Shown here: positions 42,447 to 50,950 of the stretch, piece by piece
Position numbering within the stretch: the first letter of the stretch is position 1
Layout: every line of letters begins with the position of its first letter
NCBI RefSeq assembly: GCF_003019675.1
Contig: NZ_CP028105.1
Location: 2,248,282 to 2,312,281 of the forward strand
DNA from: Fusobacterium ulcerans
GTDB lineage: Bacteria; Fusobacteriota; Fusobacteriia; Fusobacteriales; Fusobacteriaceae
Length of the DNA stretch: 64,000 bases
Direction of reading: 5' to 3'
Notes under the pieces: model-generated
Told to the model about the DNA's origin: nothing
Databases searched by the model: none
The model's input: only the letters and a program-made list of their open reading frames with translations
Program-made: the position numbers and the translations under genes

Positions 42447-43931
42447 ATGAGTACTGAAAATAGTAGTACACAAAATACTGCTAGCACAAAAAAACTTGGA
42501 GTTCTTGCATTAGCTGGTCTTGTTATTAGTGCAATGATAGGGGGTGGGATATTCAACCTTCCGCAAAACATGGCTCAATCAGCATCAGCAGGTGCTGTAG
42601 GAATAGCTTGGATCATCACAGGTATAGGAATGTATTTTTTAACTAATACATTTAGGGTATTATCTACAGTTGTTCCAGATGCTAAATCAGGAATATATAG
42701 TTATGCGAGATTAGGATTTGGTAAATTTGTAGGATTTTTAATGGCATGGGGATACTGGCTTTCTGCTGTATTTGCTAATGTAGGTTATGCAATTCTTCTT
42801 ATGGATTCATTGAACTATTTCTTCCCCCCACATTTTAAAGGAGGAAACAATCTTCCTTCAGTAATAGGTGGTTCTATATTAATATGGGCAATGTATTTCA
42901 TGATTATGGCTGGGGTACGTCAAGCAGCAAGTATTAATATGATAGGGACAATAGCTAAATTAGTTCCAATTGCATTATTTATCTTAGTTTCTATATTTGT
43001 TTTTAAATTTTCTATGTTTCACACTAATTTCTGGGGAGACGAAACAATAAAATCTCTTCATGATGTAGATTTAGGAAATTTAGGAGGACAAATAAAAAGT
43101 ACAATGCTTGTAACATTATGGTCTTTCATAGGTATAGAAGGAGCAGTTGTTATTTCAGATAGAGCAGAAAGTCAGGCAGCAGTAAGTAAAGCTACATTAA
43201 TTGGGTTCTTGTTGTGTTTACTTTCATACATGGCTATCTCAATGCTTCCATTTGGTAATTTATCTCAAGGTGAATTATCTGTATTAGCACCACCATCAAC
43301 AGCACCTATTCTTGCAGATGTAGTTGGAAAATGGGGTAGTTGGTTTATGAATATAGGTGTAATAATTGCACTTCTAAGTTCATGGCTAGTTTGGACAGTT
43401 TTGTTGGCAGAACTTCCATATGCGTGTGCAAAAGATGGGACTTTCCCAAAAGTTTTTGCTAAAGTAAATAAAAATGGAACTCCATCTTTTTCTCTTTTAG
43501 TATCAAGTATAGCTATGCAAGTTACTATGATATTTGTATATTTTGCTAGCAATGCTTGGAATGTAATGTTGAGTATTACTGGAGTTATGATACTTCCAGC
43601 ATATATTGCATCAACTCTTTATTTATGGAAAATAGCTGCAACAGGACAATTCCCTAAAAATACAACTATTAAAGAAAAAACAGCCCTTATCACAGGAGTT
43701 TTAGGAAGTATCTATGGAGCATGGCTTATATATGCAGCAGGGTTAAAATATTTAGTAATGGCTAGTATCCTATTTGCAATTGGAATATTAGTTTTTGATA
43801 AAGCTCGTAAAGAAAATAAAGCAGCAAATGAAAGTACATTTACTCATGCAGAAAAAATATTGGCAATAGGGTTGACAATAATAGCGATTATAGCTTTATT
43901 CCTATTAATTACTAAAAGAGTCAGTCTTTAG
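42447..43931 (+). CDS. Basic amino acid antiporter (APC/APA family)
   Basis: A 494-residue membrane protein with about 12 helices and the APC start KLGVLALAGLVISAMIGGGIFNLP. The pattern of ArcD/YdgI-type arginine:ornithine exchangers is clear (SGIYSYARLGFGKFVGFLMAWGYW; TLWSFIGIEGAVVISDRAES). With hdcA 44 bp downstream it may exchange histidine for histamine; with adiA divergent it could also serve arginine/agmatine. It would be electrogenic and proton-motive-force generating. Start ATG at 42447 follows AAGGAGG. Confidence 0.88.
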   Translation: MSTENSSTQNTASTKKLGVLALAGLVISAMIGGGIFNLPQNMAQSASAGAVGIAWIITGIGMYFLTNTFRVLSTVVPDAKSGIYSYARLGFGKFVGFLMAWGYWLSAVFANVGYAILLMDSLNYFFPPHFKGGNNLPSVIGGSILIWAMYFMIMAGVRQAASINMIGTIAKLVPIALFILVSIFVFKFSMFHTNFWGDETIKSLHDVDLGNLGGQIKSTMLVTLWSFIGIEGAVVISDRAESQAAVSKATLIGFLLCLLSYMAISMLPFGNLSQGELSVLAPPSTAPILADVVGKWGSWFMNIGVIIALLSSWLVWTVLLAELPYACAKDGTFPKVFAKVNKNGTPSFSLLVSSIAMQVTMIFVYFASNAWNVMLSITGVMILPAYIASTLYLWKIAATGQFPKNTTIKEKTALITGVLGSIYGAWLIYAAGLKYLVMASILFAIGILVFDKARKENKAANESTFTHAEKILAIGLTIIAIIALFLLITKRVSL

Positions 43932-43975
43932 AGCATAGATTAAATCAAATTAAATTAAAATTCGGAGGTTTTACA

Positions 43976-44905
43976 ATGGAAAAAGAAAGTAAAGTACGTG
44001 CACCAAGAATCGATAAGACAGCAATTAGTCCTTATGAAAATTACTGTGATGGATATGGAGCTCCAGGAGCTCAAGGAAACGGATATGTTTCTGTATTAAA
44101 AGTATCAGTAGGAACAGTAGAAAAAACTGATGACTTTTTATTAGATGGTATAGTATCTTATGACAGAGCTGAAATAAATGATGCTTATGTAGGACAAATA
44201 AATATGCTTACTGCCTCATCTTTCTGCGGAATAGCAGGACAAGTATGGGGGCATGATTTAGCAGCTCATGATGATGTTGCAGCTAACAAAATTAAACCAG
44301 TTTTAGAAGCTACACAATTTGATGGATCTAAATTACCAGTTTATGATGCAAAACCATTATTAGAAGCAGGAATTGAACTTTTTGGTGTTGAAAAAGAAAG
44401 AAGATTTACACTTGTTCCAGGAGCTCATACTATTTGTGCTAATAAAGGAGTTACTGCATACAGACCTAAAGAAGACAGACCATTAAAAGAAGGAGAAGCT
44501 TATGGAGTATGGTGCTTTATAGCTTTATCACTTTCTGCTGACAGAGATAACTGTGCAGACTTATTTATAGAAGATGCCGGATTATGGACTAAAAATGACA
44601 ATGCAGAAGAATTAAAAGAATTCTTGGAAGAGCATAGAAAATCAGTTGTATGGTCAGTAGTAAGCTGTGGACAAGATTCAGATGTATTGTTTGAAAGATC
44701 ATATGTCGGATTTGCTTATACTATCATGAAACCAGGAGAAATTGGAACATCTCTAACATGTGCTCCATATGTAAGCCTTGCAAGAAACGCTGTACCAACA
44801 AACGGATTTAATTCTTTGAATGGAATGACATTAACTGAATGGCTAAAAGATATGAAATTTGATTCACTTGTAGAAAAAAGAAAAAAATCTTGCTGCAATA
44901 AATAA
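43976..44905 (+). CDS. hdcA: Pyruvoyl-dependent histidine decarboxylase proenzyme
   Basis: HdcA makes histamine from histidine. The 309-residue proenzyme aligns well with the recalled Lactobacillus enzyme: AISPYENYCDGYGAPGAQGNGYV, LDGIVSYDRAEINDAYVGQINMLTASSF, in which self-cleavage between the two Ser (TASSF) yields the pyruvoyl group. IYDAKPLLEAGIELFG, CANKGVTA, GYGVWCFIALS-like runs and GFAYTIMKPGEIG follow. Cys-rich tail KKSCCNK is unusual. It follows the antiporter gene by 44 bp. Pyruvoyl HDC is known mainly from Gram-positive bacteria. Confidence 0.95.
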   Translation: MEKESKVRAPRIDKTAISPYENYCDGYGAPGAQGNGYVSVLKVSVGTVEKTDDFLLDGIVSYDRAEINDAYVGQINMLTASSFCGIAGQVWGHDLAAHDDVAANKIKPVLEATQFDGSKLPVYDAKPLLEAGIELFGVEKERRFTLVPGAHTICANKGVTAYRPKEDRPLKEGEAYGVWCFIALSLSADRDNCADLFIEDAGLWTKNDNAEELKEFLEEHRKSVVWSVVSCGQDSDVLFERSYVGFAYTIMKPGEIGTSLTCAPYVSLARNAVPTNGFNSLNGMTLTEWLKDMKFDSLVEKRKKSCCNK

Positions 44906-44943
44906 TTTAAAACAGTGTAAAATCTAAAAAGTATAATTATATT

Positions 44944-44968
44944 GAGGAGGTTCGCCTCCTCTTTTTTG
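44944..44968 (+). terminator. Terminator after hdcA with UUCG tetraloop
   Basis: GAGGAGG, loop TTCG, CCTCCTC, then six T: a textbook intrinsic terminator. Confidence 0.95.
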
Positions 44969-45027
44969 TTGTAAATAAAAAAAATAAAGTATATAATAAG
45001 AAAATTAAAATTTTTCTAGGGGGAAAA

Positions 45028-45549
45028 ATGAAAAAGAAAATTCTTGAATCAGATAGATTGCTTTTTAGTGTGTGGGAAGAAAATGATATAAAATATGCAA
45101 AGGAACTATGGGGAGATTCAGAGGTAACAAAATTGATAACTGCTTCTGGGAAAATGAATGAAGAAGAGATAAAAAAAAGACTGGAGAAGGAAATAGAAAA
45201 TTATAAAAAGTTTGAGATTCAGTATTTTCCATTATATTTAAAAGAAAAAGAAATATTTGTAGGATGCTGCGGATTGAGACCATATGATGAAGAAAAAAAT
45301 ATTTTAGAAATGGGAATACATATAAAAAAAGAATATTGGGGAAAAGGAATAGCAACAGAAGCATGCAGAGAAATAATAAAGTATGCCTTTGATTTTTTAA
45401 AAGTTTCATCTCTTTTTGCTGGACATAATCCCAAGAACAAAGATTCAGCACATCTTATAAAAAAACTGGGATTTGTTTATCTAGGAGATGAATACTATCC
45501 ACCAACAGGTTTGTATCATCCTTCATATATTTTTTCAGAAAAAAATTAA
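45028..45549 (+). CDS. GNAT acetyltransferase (RimJ/RimL-like)
   Basis: A 173-residue GNAT enzyme of the RimJ/RimL/Acetyltransf_3 group: LESDRLLFSVWEENDI at the N-terminus, EMGIHIKKEYWGKGIATEACREIIKYAF (acetyl-CoA-binding loop GKGIAT), and NPKNKDSAHLIKKLGFVYLGDEYY. It acetylates an amine, possibly a protein N-terminus or a drug; the substrate is unknown. ATG follows AGGGGGA. Confidence 0.88.
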   Translation: MKKKILESDRLLFSVWEENDIKYAKELWGDSEVTKLITASGKMNEEEIKKRLEKEIENYKKFEIQYFPLYLKEKEIFVGCCGLRPYDEEKNILEMGIHIKKEYWGKGIATEACREIIKYAFDFLKVSSLFAGHNPKNKDSAHLIKKLGFVYLGDEYYPPTGLYHPSYIFSEKN

Positions 45550-45627
45550 AAAATTTCTTTACATATCAAAAAAACAGAGTATTATATTAAATAATTATTA
45601 CTTAAAAATAATCAAGGGGGAATGAGT

Positions 45628-46803
45628 ATGGAAAAAAAATTAAAGAAGGCTTTTGAATTTATTGCAAAAGAAGAAGAAGCGATGAAAAAATTATGGTTTG
45701 ATTTGTGTAGAATAGAAAGCCAATCTTTAGATAGAGAAGGAATAAATGAAGCAGTTGGATTTTTAGAAAAAAATCTTAAAGATTTTGGAATGAAAACACA
45801 AGTATTTGATTATGGTAGTGGGGGAAACAGTATAACTGCTTATTTTGATAATGGAAGCAAAGAACTTGAAACAATTATAATTGGACATTTAGATACTGTG
45901 CATAAAAAAGGAAGCTTTGGAGAAGAAGTTATAAAGATAGATGAAGAAAATGACATGGTTTATGGACCTGGGGTACTCGACTGTAAAGGTGGAGTTGTAA
46001 TAGGGGCTTTTGTTGCAAGAGTTTTAAATCATATTGGATATGATAAATTTGTAAAGCTTGCATATTCAGGAGATGAGGAAGTAGGACATCAGACTACAAA
46101 AGGAAAAGGAAAAGAATTTTTCTTGGAGGAAGCAAAAGGATTTAAAACAGCAATAGATTGTGAAACAGGCTTTACCGATGGAAGAATAGTTGTAGGGAGA
46201 AAAGGGGCAGCAAGATTTGAAATCCAAATTCATGGAAAGGGAGCTCATGCAGGAAATGAACCTGAAAATGGTATCAGTGCAATAAAGGAAGCAGCTTACA
46301 AAATTTTAAGAATAGAAGAAGAAAATGATTATAATAATACTCACTATAATGTAGGAATAATCAATGGTGGAACTAATGTAGGAAGTATTCCTGAAAATTG
46401 TACTTTGACTATTGATGTAAGATATAGAAAAGCAGCAGATATAAAAGTTATAAAAGAGTTTTTAGAAAAAGTAACAGAAAAATCATATGTAAAAGGAACA
46501 AAATCAGAATTGAAAGAAATTCTTATTTTTGATTCTATGGATGAAACTGAAAAGAATAAAAAATTATTTGAAATAGTAAAAGAAAATTCAGAAAAATTAG
46601 ATTTGGGAATACCATATCCTTGCTTCCTTGGCGGAGGATCAGATGCTGCTTATACAGTAGCTTTGGGAATACCTACTATTTGTGCAATGGGAGTTCAGGG
46701 ATATGAAAATCATACAATAAGAGAAAGGGCAGTAATAAGTTCTTTTGCTGAAAGAACAAAACTTATTGTAGCTTCTATATTGTCATTACCAGAAACAATT
46801 TAA
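45628..46803 (+). CDS. M20-family peptidase / carboxypeptidase-like
   Basis: A 391-residue cytosolic zinc peptidase of the M20 ArgE/DapE/CPG2 group. Metal and catalytic motifs: IIGHLDTVHKKG, GPGVLDCKGG (bridging Asp), YSGDEEVGHQTTKG (general-base Glu and zinc Glu), and a late FLGGGSDAAYT. The lid domain contains GKGAHAGNEPENGISAIKEAA. The substrate is uncertain: amino-acid amides or peptides. ATG at 45628 is taken because AGGGGG is seven bases upstream; 45622 is too close to it. Confidence 0.88.
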   Translation: MEKKLKKAFEFIAKEEEAMKKLWFDLCRIESQSLDREGINEAVGFLEKNLKDFGMKTQVFDYGSGGNSITAYFDNGSKELETIIIGHLDTVHKKGSFGEEVIKIDEENDMVYGPGVLDCKGGVVIGAFVARVLNHIGYDKFVKLAYSGDEEVGHQTTKGKGKEFFLEEAKGFKTAIDCETGFTDGRIVVGRKGAARFEIQIHGKGAHAGNEPENGISAIKEAAYKILRIEEENDYNNTHYNVGIINGGTNVGSIPENCTLTIDVRYRKAADIKVIKEFLEKVTEKSYVKGTKSELKEILIFDSMDETEKNKKLFEIVKENSEKLDLGIPYPCFLGGGSDAAYTVALGIPTICAMGVQGYENHTIRERAVISSFAERTKLIVASILSLPETI

Positions 46804-46894
46804 TAAATTAAAAAAGAACTTATTTAGCAGCAGCCAATAAAATAGTATCAACTGAGAAACTAAATTAGAGTAGCTGCCATACAAAGTGTAAAAC

Positions 46895-46935
46895 AACGGG
46901 TGTATTGTTTAAACGACAATATACCCGTTTTGTTA
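46895..46935 (+). terminator. Terminator after M20 peptidase
   Basis: AACGGGTGTATTGT pairs with ACAATATACCCGTT over a 7-base loop, followed by TTGTTATG. A strong stem with one mismatch. Confidence 0.8.
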
Positions 46936-47460
46936 TGCAATAAAATATGTTTTCATAAAGCATATGAATTAAATTTTAAATTTCCATAATATAAATTTCA
47001 TTATTTGAATCAATTATTTTTCAAAAATAAATTCTATGTTTATTTGTTCGCTTATAATTTTAACTAAACTTTTTTTATATTTTTTATAAAAAACTTAATA
47101 GTGATATATAATTTAAAAATTATTTTTTGATATTTTATGTGTTTAATACAACAAAAATGTATTTTTTTTAAAAGTTTAGTGAATAAGAAAACTAAAAAAA
47201 TATTTTATTTTCTTTTTAAAACCTTTTATATCTTTGAATCTAAAAATTAATTGTGACAAATAGATGGCAAATATACAAAAAAAATATACATAATTTTATT
47301 TGAAAAATAAAAAACTTGTTTTGTTTAGTATTTTGTTGATTTTATGTCTGTACACAGAGTAGAAGGATGATAAAATTCTGAAATTAAGAATAAAAACATC
47401 TTTTTATACTTTTCTCCCCTTTTTCACATAGATTTCATTGAAATTTATTATATTAATAGT
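46936..47460. other. 525-bp gene-free AT-rich stretch before porins
   Basis: No credible frame, no repeat of the families seen elsewhere and no clear consensus promoter was found. Many A/T runs are present. The porin promoter is probably at the right end, just before the leader at 47474. Confidence 0.5.
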
Positions 47461-47473
47461 GTAGAAAACAAGA

Positions 47474-47597
47474 AATTATGAGAGTTGCTAATTATCTCAT
47501 GATTATTTTTCTCTTAAACTAAAGCTGTAAGAATGTGACAATTTCCCAGGTTGTCGTATTCTTATGCTTTATATAACAAATACTAGGGGGTATTTTT
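47474..47597 (+). promoter_or_regulatory. Structured leader RNA of porin 1
   Basis: Hairpin 1: AATTATGAGA (47474-47483) pairs with TCTCATGATT (47495-47504) and shows GTTGCTAAT in its loop. Hairpin 2: TAAGAATGTGACAA (47528-47541) pairs with TTGTCGTATTCTTA (47551-47564), with a symmetric GT/GT interior loop and apical loop TTTCCCAGG. The ribosome site GGGGG is at 47586-47590. The same loops, in different stems, are in front of porin 2. Confidence 0.7.
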
Positions 47598-48704
47598 ATG
47601 AAAAAATCTTTATTATTAGTTGGTGCATTTTTAACAGTTGCAGCAATGGCTCAGGCAAAAGAAATAGTTCCTGCTCCAGTTGTTGTAGAAGAGGCACCAG
47701 TGCAAGTAGTTGAAAAAGAAGTTATTGTCTACAGAGACAGAGAACCACAAGGATTCAGACCAAATGGATATCTAGATTTACAATATAGATTCTATGGAGA
47801 AGCTGAAGAACTTAATTACAAAAATAATGGTGTCAATAACAATTATGGAAGAACACAATTAATGGGAAGAATCAATATGACTGAGAAACAAGCTTTGGAA
47901 TACAGAATCAGATCATATAATGACTGGAATTCTTCTTCTAATGACAAACAAAATGGAAAAGATGGAACTCAAACAAGATTAAGATATTTCTATGATCATG
48001 GTAATTTAGGAGATTCTAATGTAGATTTAACATCTAGAATAGAGTACAGAAAAGAAGCTGAAGATGACGCACAATCATTAGAATATCAAGCAAGATTTAA
48101 TTTTGCAGATTATTTATTTAACAATGATTTTGTAAAAACTACTGAATTTACAATTGCTCCTAAATATAAATATTACTGGGCATCTAACAATGACAATTAT
48201 CAAAATAGACTAGGAATTGATTTATATACAATGCATCAATTCCCATTAGGATTCTCATTTGAATTTAACTTATATGGTGACCAATACTTCTATGGACAAC
48301 GTCAATATACTAATGGACACAGCACAGTTAAAGACAACACAGGATTAACAATGGAAGCTTACTTATACAATACAACTAACTTATATACAAATGATAAAGT
48401 AGATGTAGATTTCTACTTTGAAGGTGGATATGATCCATACAACTGGAACTCAGAAAAAGTGTTAAGAACAGCTATAAATGAAAAAGGAGATTTAAAAGAG
48501 CCTACAAATTATACTTACAATGATAATACTTATGAATTATATGCTTATCCACAAATTATAACAACATATAAAGTTAGCCCTAACTTTAATGTATATGCTT
48601 CACTAGGGGCAGAATATAGAAACTGGGCAAATATAAATCAAAAAAGTGCTAAAGACTGGAGATGGCAGCCAACAGCTGTTGTAGGATTTAAGACAACTTT
48701 TTAA
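47598..48704 (+). CDS. fomA: FomA-type major outer membrane porin, copy 1
   Basis: A 368-residue outer-membrane beta-barrel porin. Signal peptide ends AMAQA (about residue 20). The N-terminal VVEKEVIVYRDR segment followed by GFRPNGYLDLQYRFYGE is the FomA start; alternate polar/hydrophobic strands with aromatic belts continue to the end, with DWRWQPTAVVGFKTTF as the terminal strand ending in Phe. FomA is the abundant trimeric voltage-dependent porin of fusobacteria and takes part in coaggregation. It is followed closely by a second copy. Confidence 0.94.
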   Translation: MKKSLLLVGAFLTVAAMAQAKEIVPAPVVVEEAPVQVVEKEVIVYRDREPQGFRPNGYLDLQYRFYGEAEELNYKNNGVNNNYGRTQLMGRINMTEKQALEYRIRSYNDWNSSSNDKQNGKDGTQTRLRYFYDHGNLGDSNVDLTSRIEYRKEAEDDAQSLEYQARFNFADYLFNNDFVKTTEFTIAPKYKYYWASNNDNYQNRLGIDLYTMHQFPLGFSFEFNLYGDQYFYGQRQYTNGHSTVKDNTGLTMEAYLYNTTNLYTNDKVDVDFYFEGGYDPYNWNSEKVLRTAINEKGDLKEPTNYTYNDNTYELYAYPQIITTYKVSPNFNVYASLGAEYRNWANINQKSAKDWRWQPTAVVGFKTTF

Positions 48705-48734
48705 ACTCTAAAAGTCTAGAATTTTATATAAAAG

Positions 48735-48765
48735 GAAAAACTCTTTTATTAAAAAGAGTTTTTTC
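48735..48765 (+). terminator. Terminator between the porin genes
   Basis: AAAAACTCTTTT and AAAAAGAGTTTTTT form a stem with a short loop and T run, so the two porins are separate transcripts. Confidence 0.85.
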
Positions 48766-48835
48766 TGTTGATAAACACTAATAAAACATATTCTCTTCAC
48801 TTTTCTATATTATATTCTTTGTATAAGAGAAATAT

Positions 48836-48992
48836 TATAAAAGTTGCTAATCTTTTATATATTATTGCTCTTCCCAAGAATGAGATGATGATTTACCAGT
48901 TTCCCAGATTAAGTAAATTGTCATCTTTAATGTGAATTATTATATATTTCGATATATATAATTTAAAATATAGAAAATAGGGGGTATTTTTT
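48836..48992 (+). promoter_or_regulatory. Structured leader RNA of porin 2
   Basis: Hairpin 1: TATAAAAG (48836-48843) and CTTTTATA (48852-48859) close on the loop TTGCTAAT. Hairpin 2: GATGATGATTTAC (48884-48896) pairs with GTAAATTGTCATC (48913-48925) with a symmetric TG/TG interior loop; its loop holds TTTCCCAG (48900-48907). Stem sequences differ from the porin 1 leader but the loops are the same, which supports conserved RNA structure. Confidence 0.7.
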
Positions 48993-50096
48993 ATGAAAAA
49001 ATCTTTATTGTTAGTTGGTGCATTCTTAACAGTTGCAGCAATGGCACAAGCTAAAGAAGTTGTACCTGCTCCAGTTGTAGTAACAGAAGCACCAGTACAA
49101 ATCGTTGAAAAAGAAGTTATTGTCTACAGAGACAGAGCACCAGTAGGATTCAGACCAAATGGATATGTAGATCTACAATACAGATGGTATGGAGAAACTG
49201 AAAACAAAGAAAATGGAGAAAATCCTTGGGCAGGAAAAACTAACTATTCAAGAACTCAGTTAATGGGAAAAATCAACATGACTGAAAATCAAGCTTTTGA
49301 ATACAGAATCAGAAATTATAATAGTGTTTCTGCGCAAGAAAAAACTGGAAAAAATGGAACTGATACAAGATTAAGATATTTCTATAATCATGGAAATGTA
49401 GGAGATACTAATGTTAACTTTACATCAAGACTTCACTACAGAGACAGAGATGATACTAACGGTCATCAAGAATTAGAATATCAAGCAAGATTTAACTTTG
49501 CTGAGTACATGTTCAATAATGATTTTGTAAAAACTACTAACTTCGTAGTTGCACCTAAATATCGTTATGAATGGGGATCAGGAAATAATGACAAATATGA
49601 TAATCAACTAGGTGTAGATTTATACACTATGACTGAATTACCATGGGGATTCTCATTTGAATTTAATTTATATGCAACTCAACATTTTTATGGAGATGAT
49701 CAAGCATTTGATGAAGGTAGAGATATGGAAGATAAAAACTTCACATTAGATATGGAAGCATATATCTACAATACTACAAATCTATATACTAATGCTAGTG
49801 GAGATGTAACTATTGACTTCAACTTTGAAGGAGGATATGATCCATATACTTGGTCTAAAGAAAAAATGTTTGGTACAAATAAATCTGGATATTTAGCAAG
49901 CTATGGAGATGACAAAGCTAGCTATTCACTTTATGCATTACCAACAGTTCAAGTTAACTATCAAATTACTCCTAGCTTTAAAGTTTATGCAGCTGCTGGA
50001 GCAGAGTATAGAAACTGGGGAATTGATAATGAAAATTCAGCAAAAGACTGGAGATGGCAACCAACTGTATTCGCAGGATTTAGAACAACATTCTAA
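48993..50096 (+). CDS. fomA: FomA-type major outer membrane porin, copy 2
   Basis: A 367-residue paralogue of the preceding porin. The signal peptide is identical in sense (AMAQA) and VVEKEVIVYRDR is kept, as is the terminal strand (DWRWQPTVFAGFRTTF). Predicted surface loops differ most (for example around residues 60-75 and 255-275), as expected for antigen-exposed regions. It probably arose by tandem duplication. It has its own leader and terminator, so the two copies can be used differently. Confidence 0.94.
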   Translation: MKKSLLLVGAFLTVAAMAQAKEVVPAPVVVTEAPVQIVEKEVIVYRDRAPVGFRPNGYVDLQYRWYGETENKENGENPWAGKTNYSRTQLMGKINMTENQAFEYRIRNYNSVSAQEKTGKNGTDTRLRYFYNHGNVGDTNVNFTSRLHYRDRDDTNGHQELEYQARFNFAEYMFNNDFVKTTNFVVAPKYRYEWGSGNNDKYDNQLGVDLYTMTELPWGFSFEFNLYATQHFYGDDQAFDEGRDMEDKNFTLDMEAYIYNTTNLYTNASGDVTIDFNFEGGYDPYTWSKEKMFGTNKSGYLASYGDDKASYSLYALPTVQVNYQITPSFKVYAAAGAEYRNWGIDNENSAKDWRWQPTVFAGFRTTF

Positions 50097-50164
50097 TGAA
50101 TACAGTATGTTAGGTTACTACTTTACAACTTAGGACAATCATAACTAACCAACATTATAAAGGG

Positions 50165-50204
50165 GAGTTAGCCAAAGCTTTTATTTTGGTTAACTCTTTT
50201 TTTC
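50165..50204 (+). terminator. Terminator after porin 2
   Basis: GAGTTAGCCAAA pairs with TTTGGTTAACTC over a short loop, then seven T. Confidence 0.88.
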
Positions 50205-50271
50205 TTATATATTTGAAAAAAATAAAATAAAGATGTAAAATAAGATATAAAAATGGGAGGACAATAAATAT

Positions 50272-50934
50272 ATGAAAAAAATTTTAATAGTAGAAGATGA
50301 AATGGAAATAAGAAATATTTTGAAGTTATATCTTCTAAAGGAAGGTTATGATGTTACGGAAGCTGAAGATGGAGAAGTAGCAATAAAACTTTTTTATGAA
50401 AAACCATTTGATTTAGTGATACTTGATATAATGCTTCCAAAAAAAGATGGGTGGAGCGTTTTAAGAGAGATAAAAAAATATAGTTCAGTTCCTGTTATGA
50501 TACTATCTGCAAGAGATGATGATGAAGATGAACTATTTGGTTTTGAAATAGGAACAGATGAATATATTACTAAGCCTTTTAATAATAAAATACTTTTAGC
50601 AAGAATAAAAGCTCTTATAAAAAATACAAGCAATAACACAGATCATATTATCGAGTTAGGAAAAATAATTATTAATGATACATCTCATACAGTGACAGTA
50701 GATGGAGAAGAGGTTATTTTAGCTCCTAAAGAATATGAACTTCTGATATACCTTATAAAAAATCATAAAATTGCTTTAAGCAGAGATAAAATGCTTACAG
50801 AGGTATGGGGATACGACTTCCCAGGAAGTGACAGAACAATAGATACACACATAAAAAATCTGAGAAAAAAATTGGGAGAAGAATGCATAAAAACTGTTAG
50901 AGGAATAGGTTATAAATTTGAAATAAAAAATTAG
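50272..50934 (+). CDS. OmpR-family response regulator
   Basis: A 220-residue two-component regulator. Receiver domain (about 1-118): acidic pair EDE near residue 8-10, phosphoryl Asp in LVILDIMLPKKDG, Thr/Ser in ILSAR, and Lys in YITKPF. The C-terminal winged-helix DNA-binding domain (about 125-218) shows LAPKEYELLIYLIKN and SDRTIDTHIKNLRKKLG. It lies 16 bp before the sensor kinase gene, so the pair forms one operon. The stimulus is unknown; proximity to the porins and to efflux genes hints at envelope stress. Confidence 0.95.
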   Translation: MKKILIVEDEMEIRNILKLYLLKEGYDVTEAEDGEVAIKLFYEKPFDLVILDIMLPKKDGWSVLREIKKYSSVPVMILSARDDDEDELFGFEIGTDEYITKPFNNKILLARIKALIKNTSNNTDHIIELGKIIINDTSHTVTVDGEEVILAPKEYELLIYLIKNHKIALSRDKMLTEVWGYDFPGSDRTIDTHIKNLRKKLGEECIKTVRGIGYKFEIKN

Positions 50935-50950
50935 GAGGAACAACTAGTAA

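Noticed and set aside
42284-42473. Arginine-codon leader for adiA on the minus strand
   Set aside because: Only tiny frames with one or two AGA/AGG codons (for example ATG AGA GGT TCA TGA) were found, without ribosome sites or an associated terminator; not distinguishable from chance.
47041-47065. Another copy of the recombination-type site (GTTCGC) before the porins
   Set aside because: Only the first six to eight bases match and there is no second arm or inverted partner.
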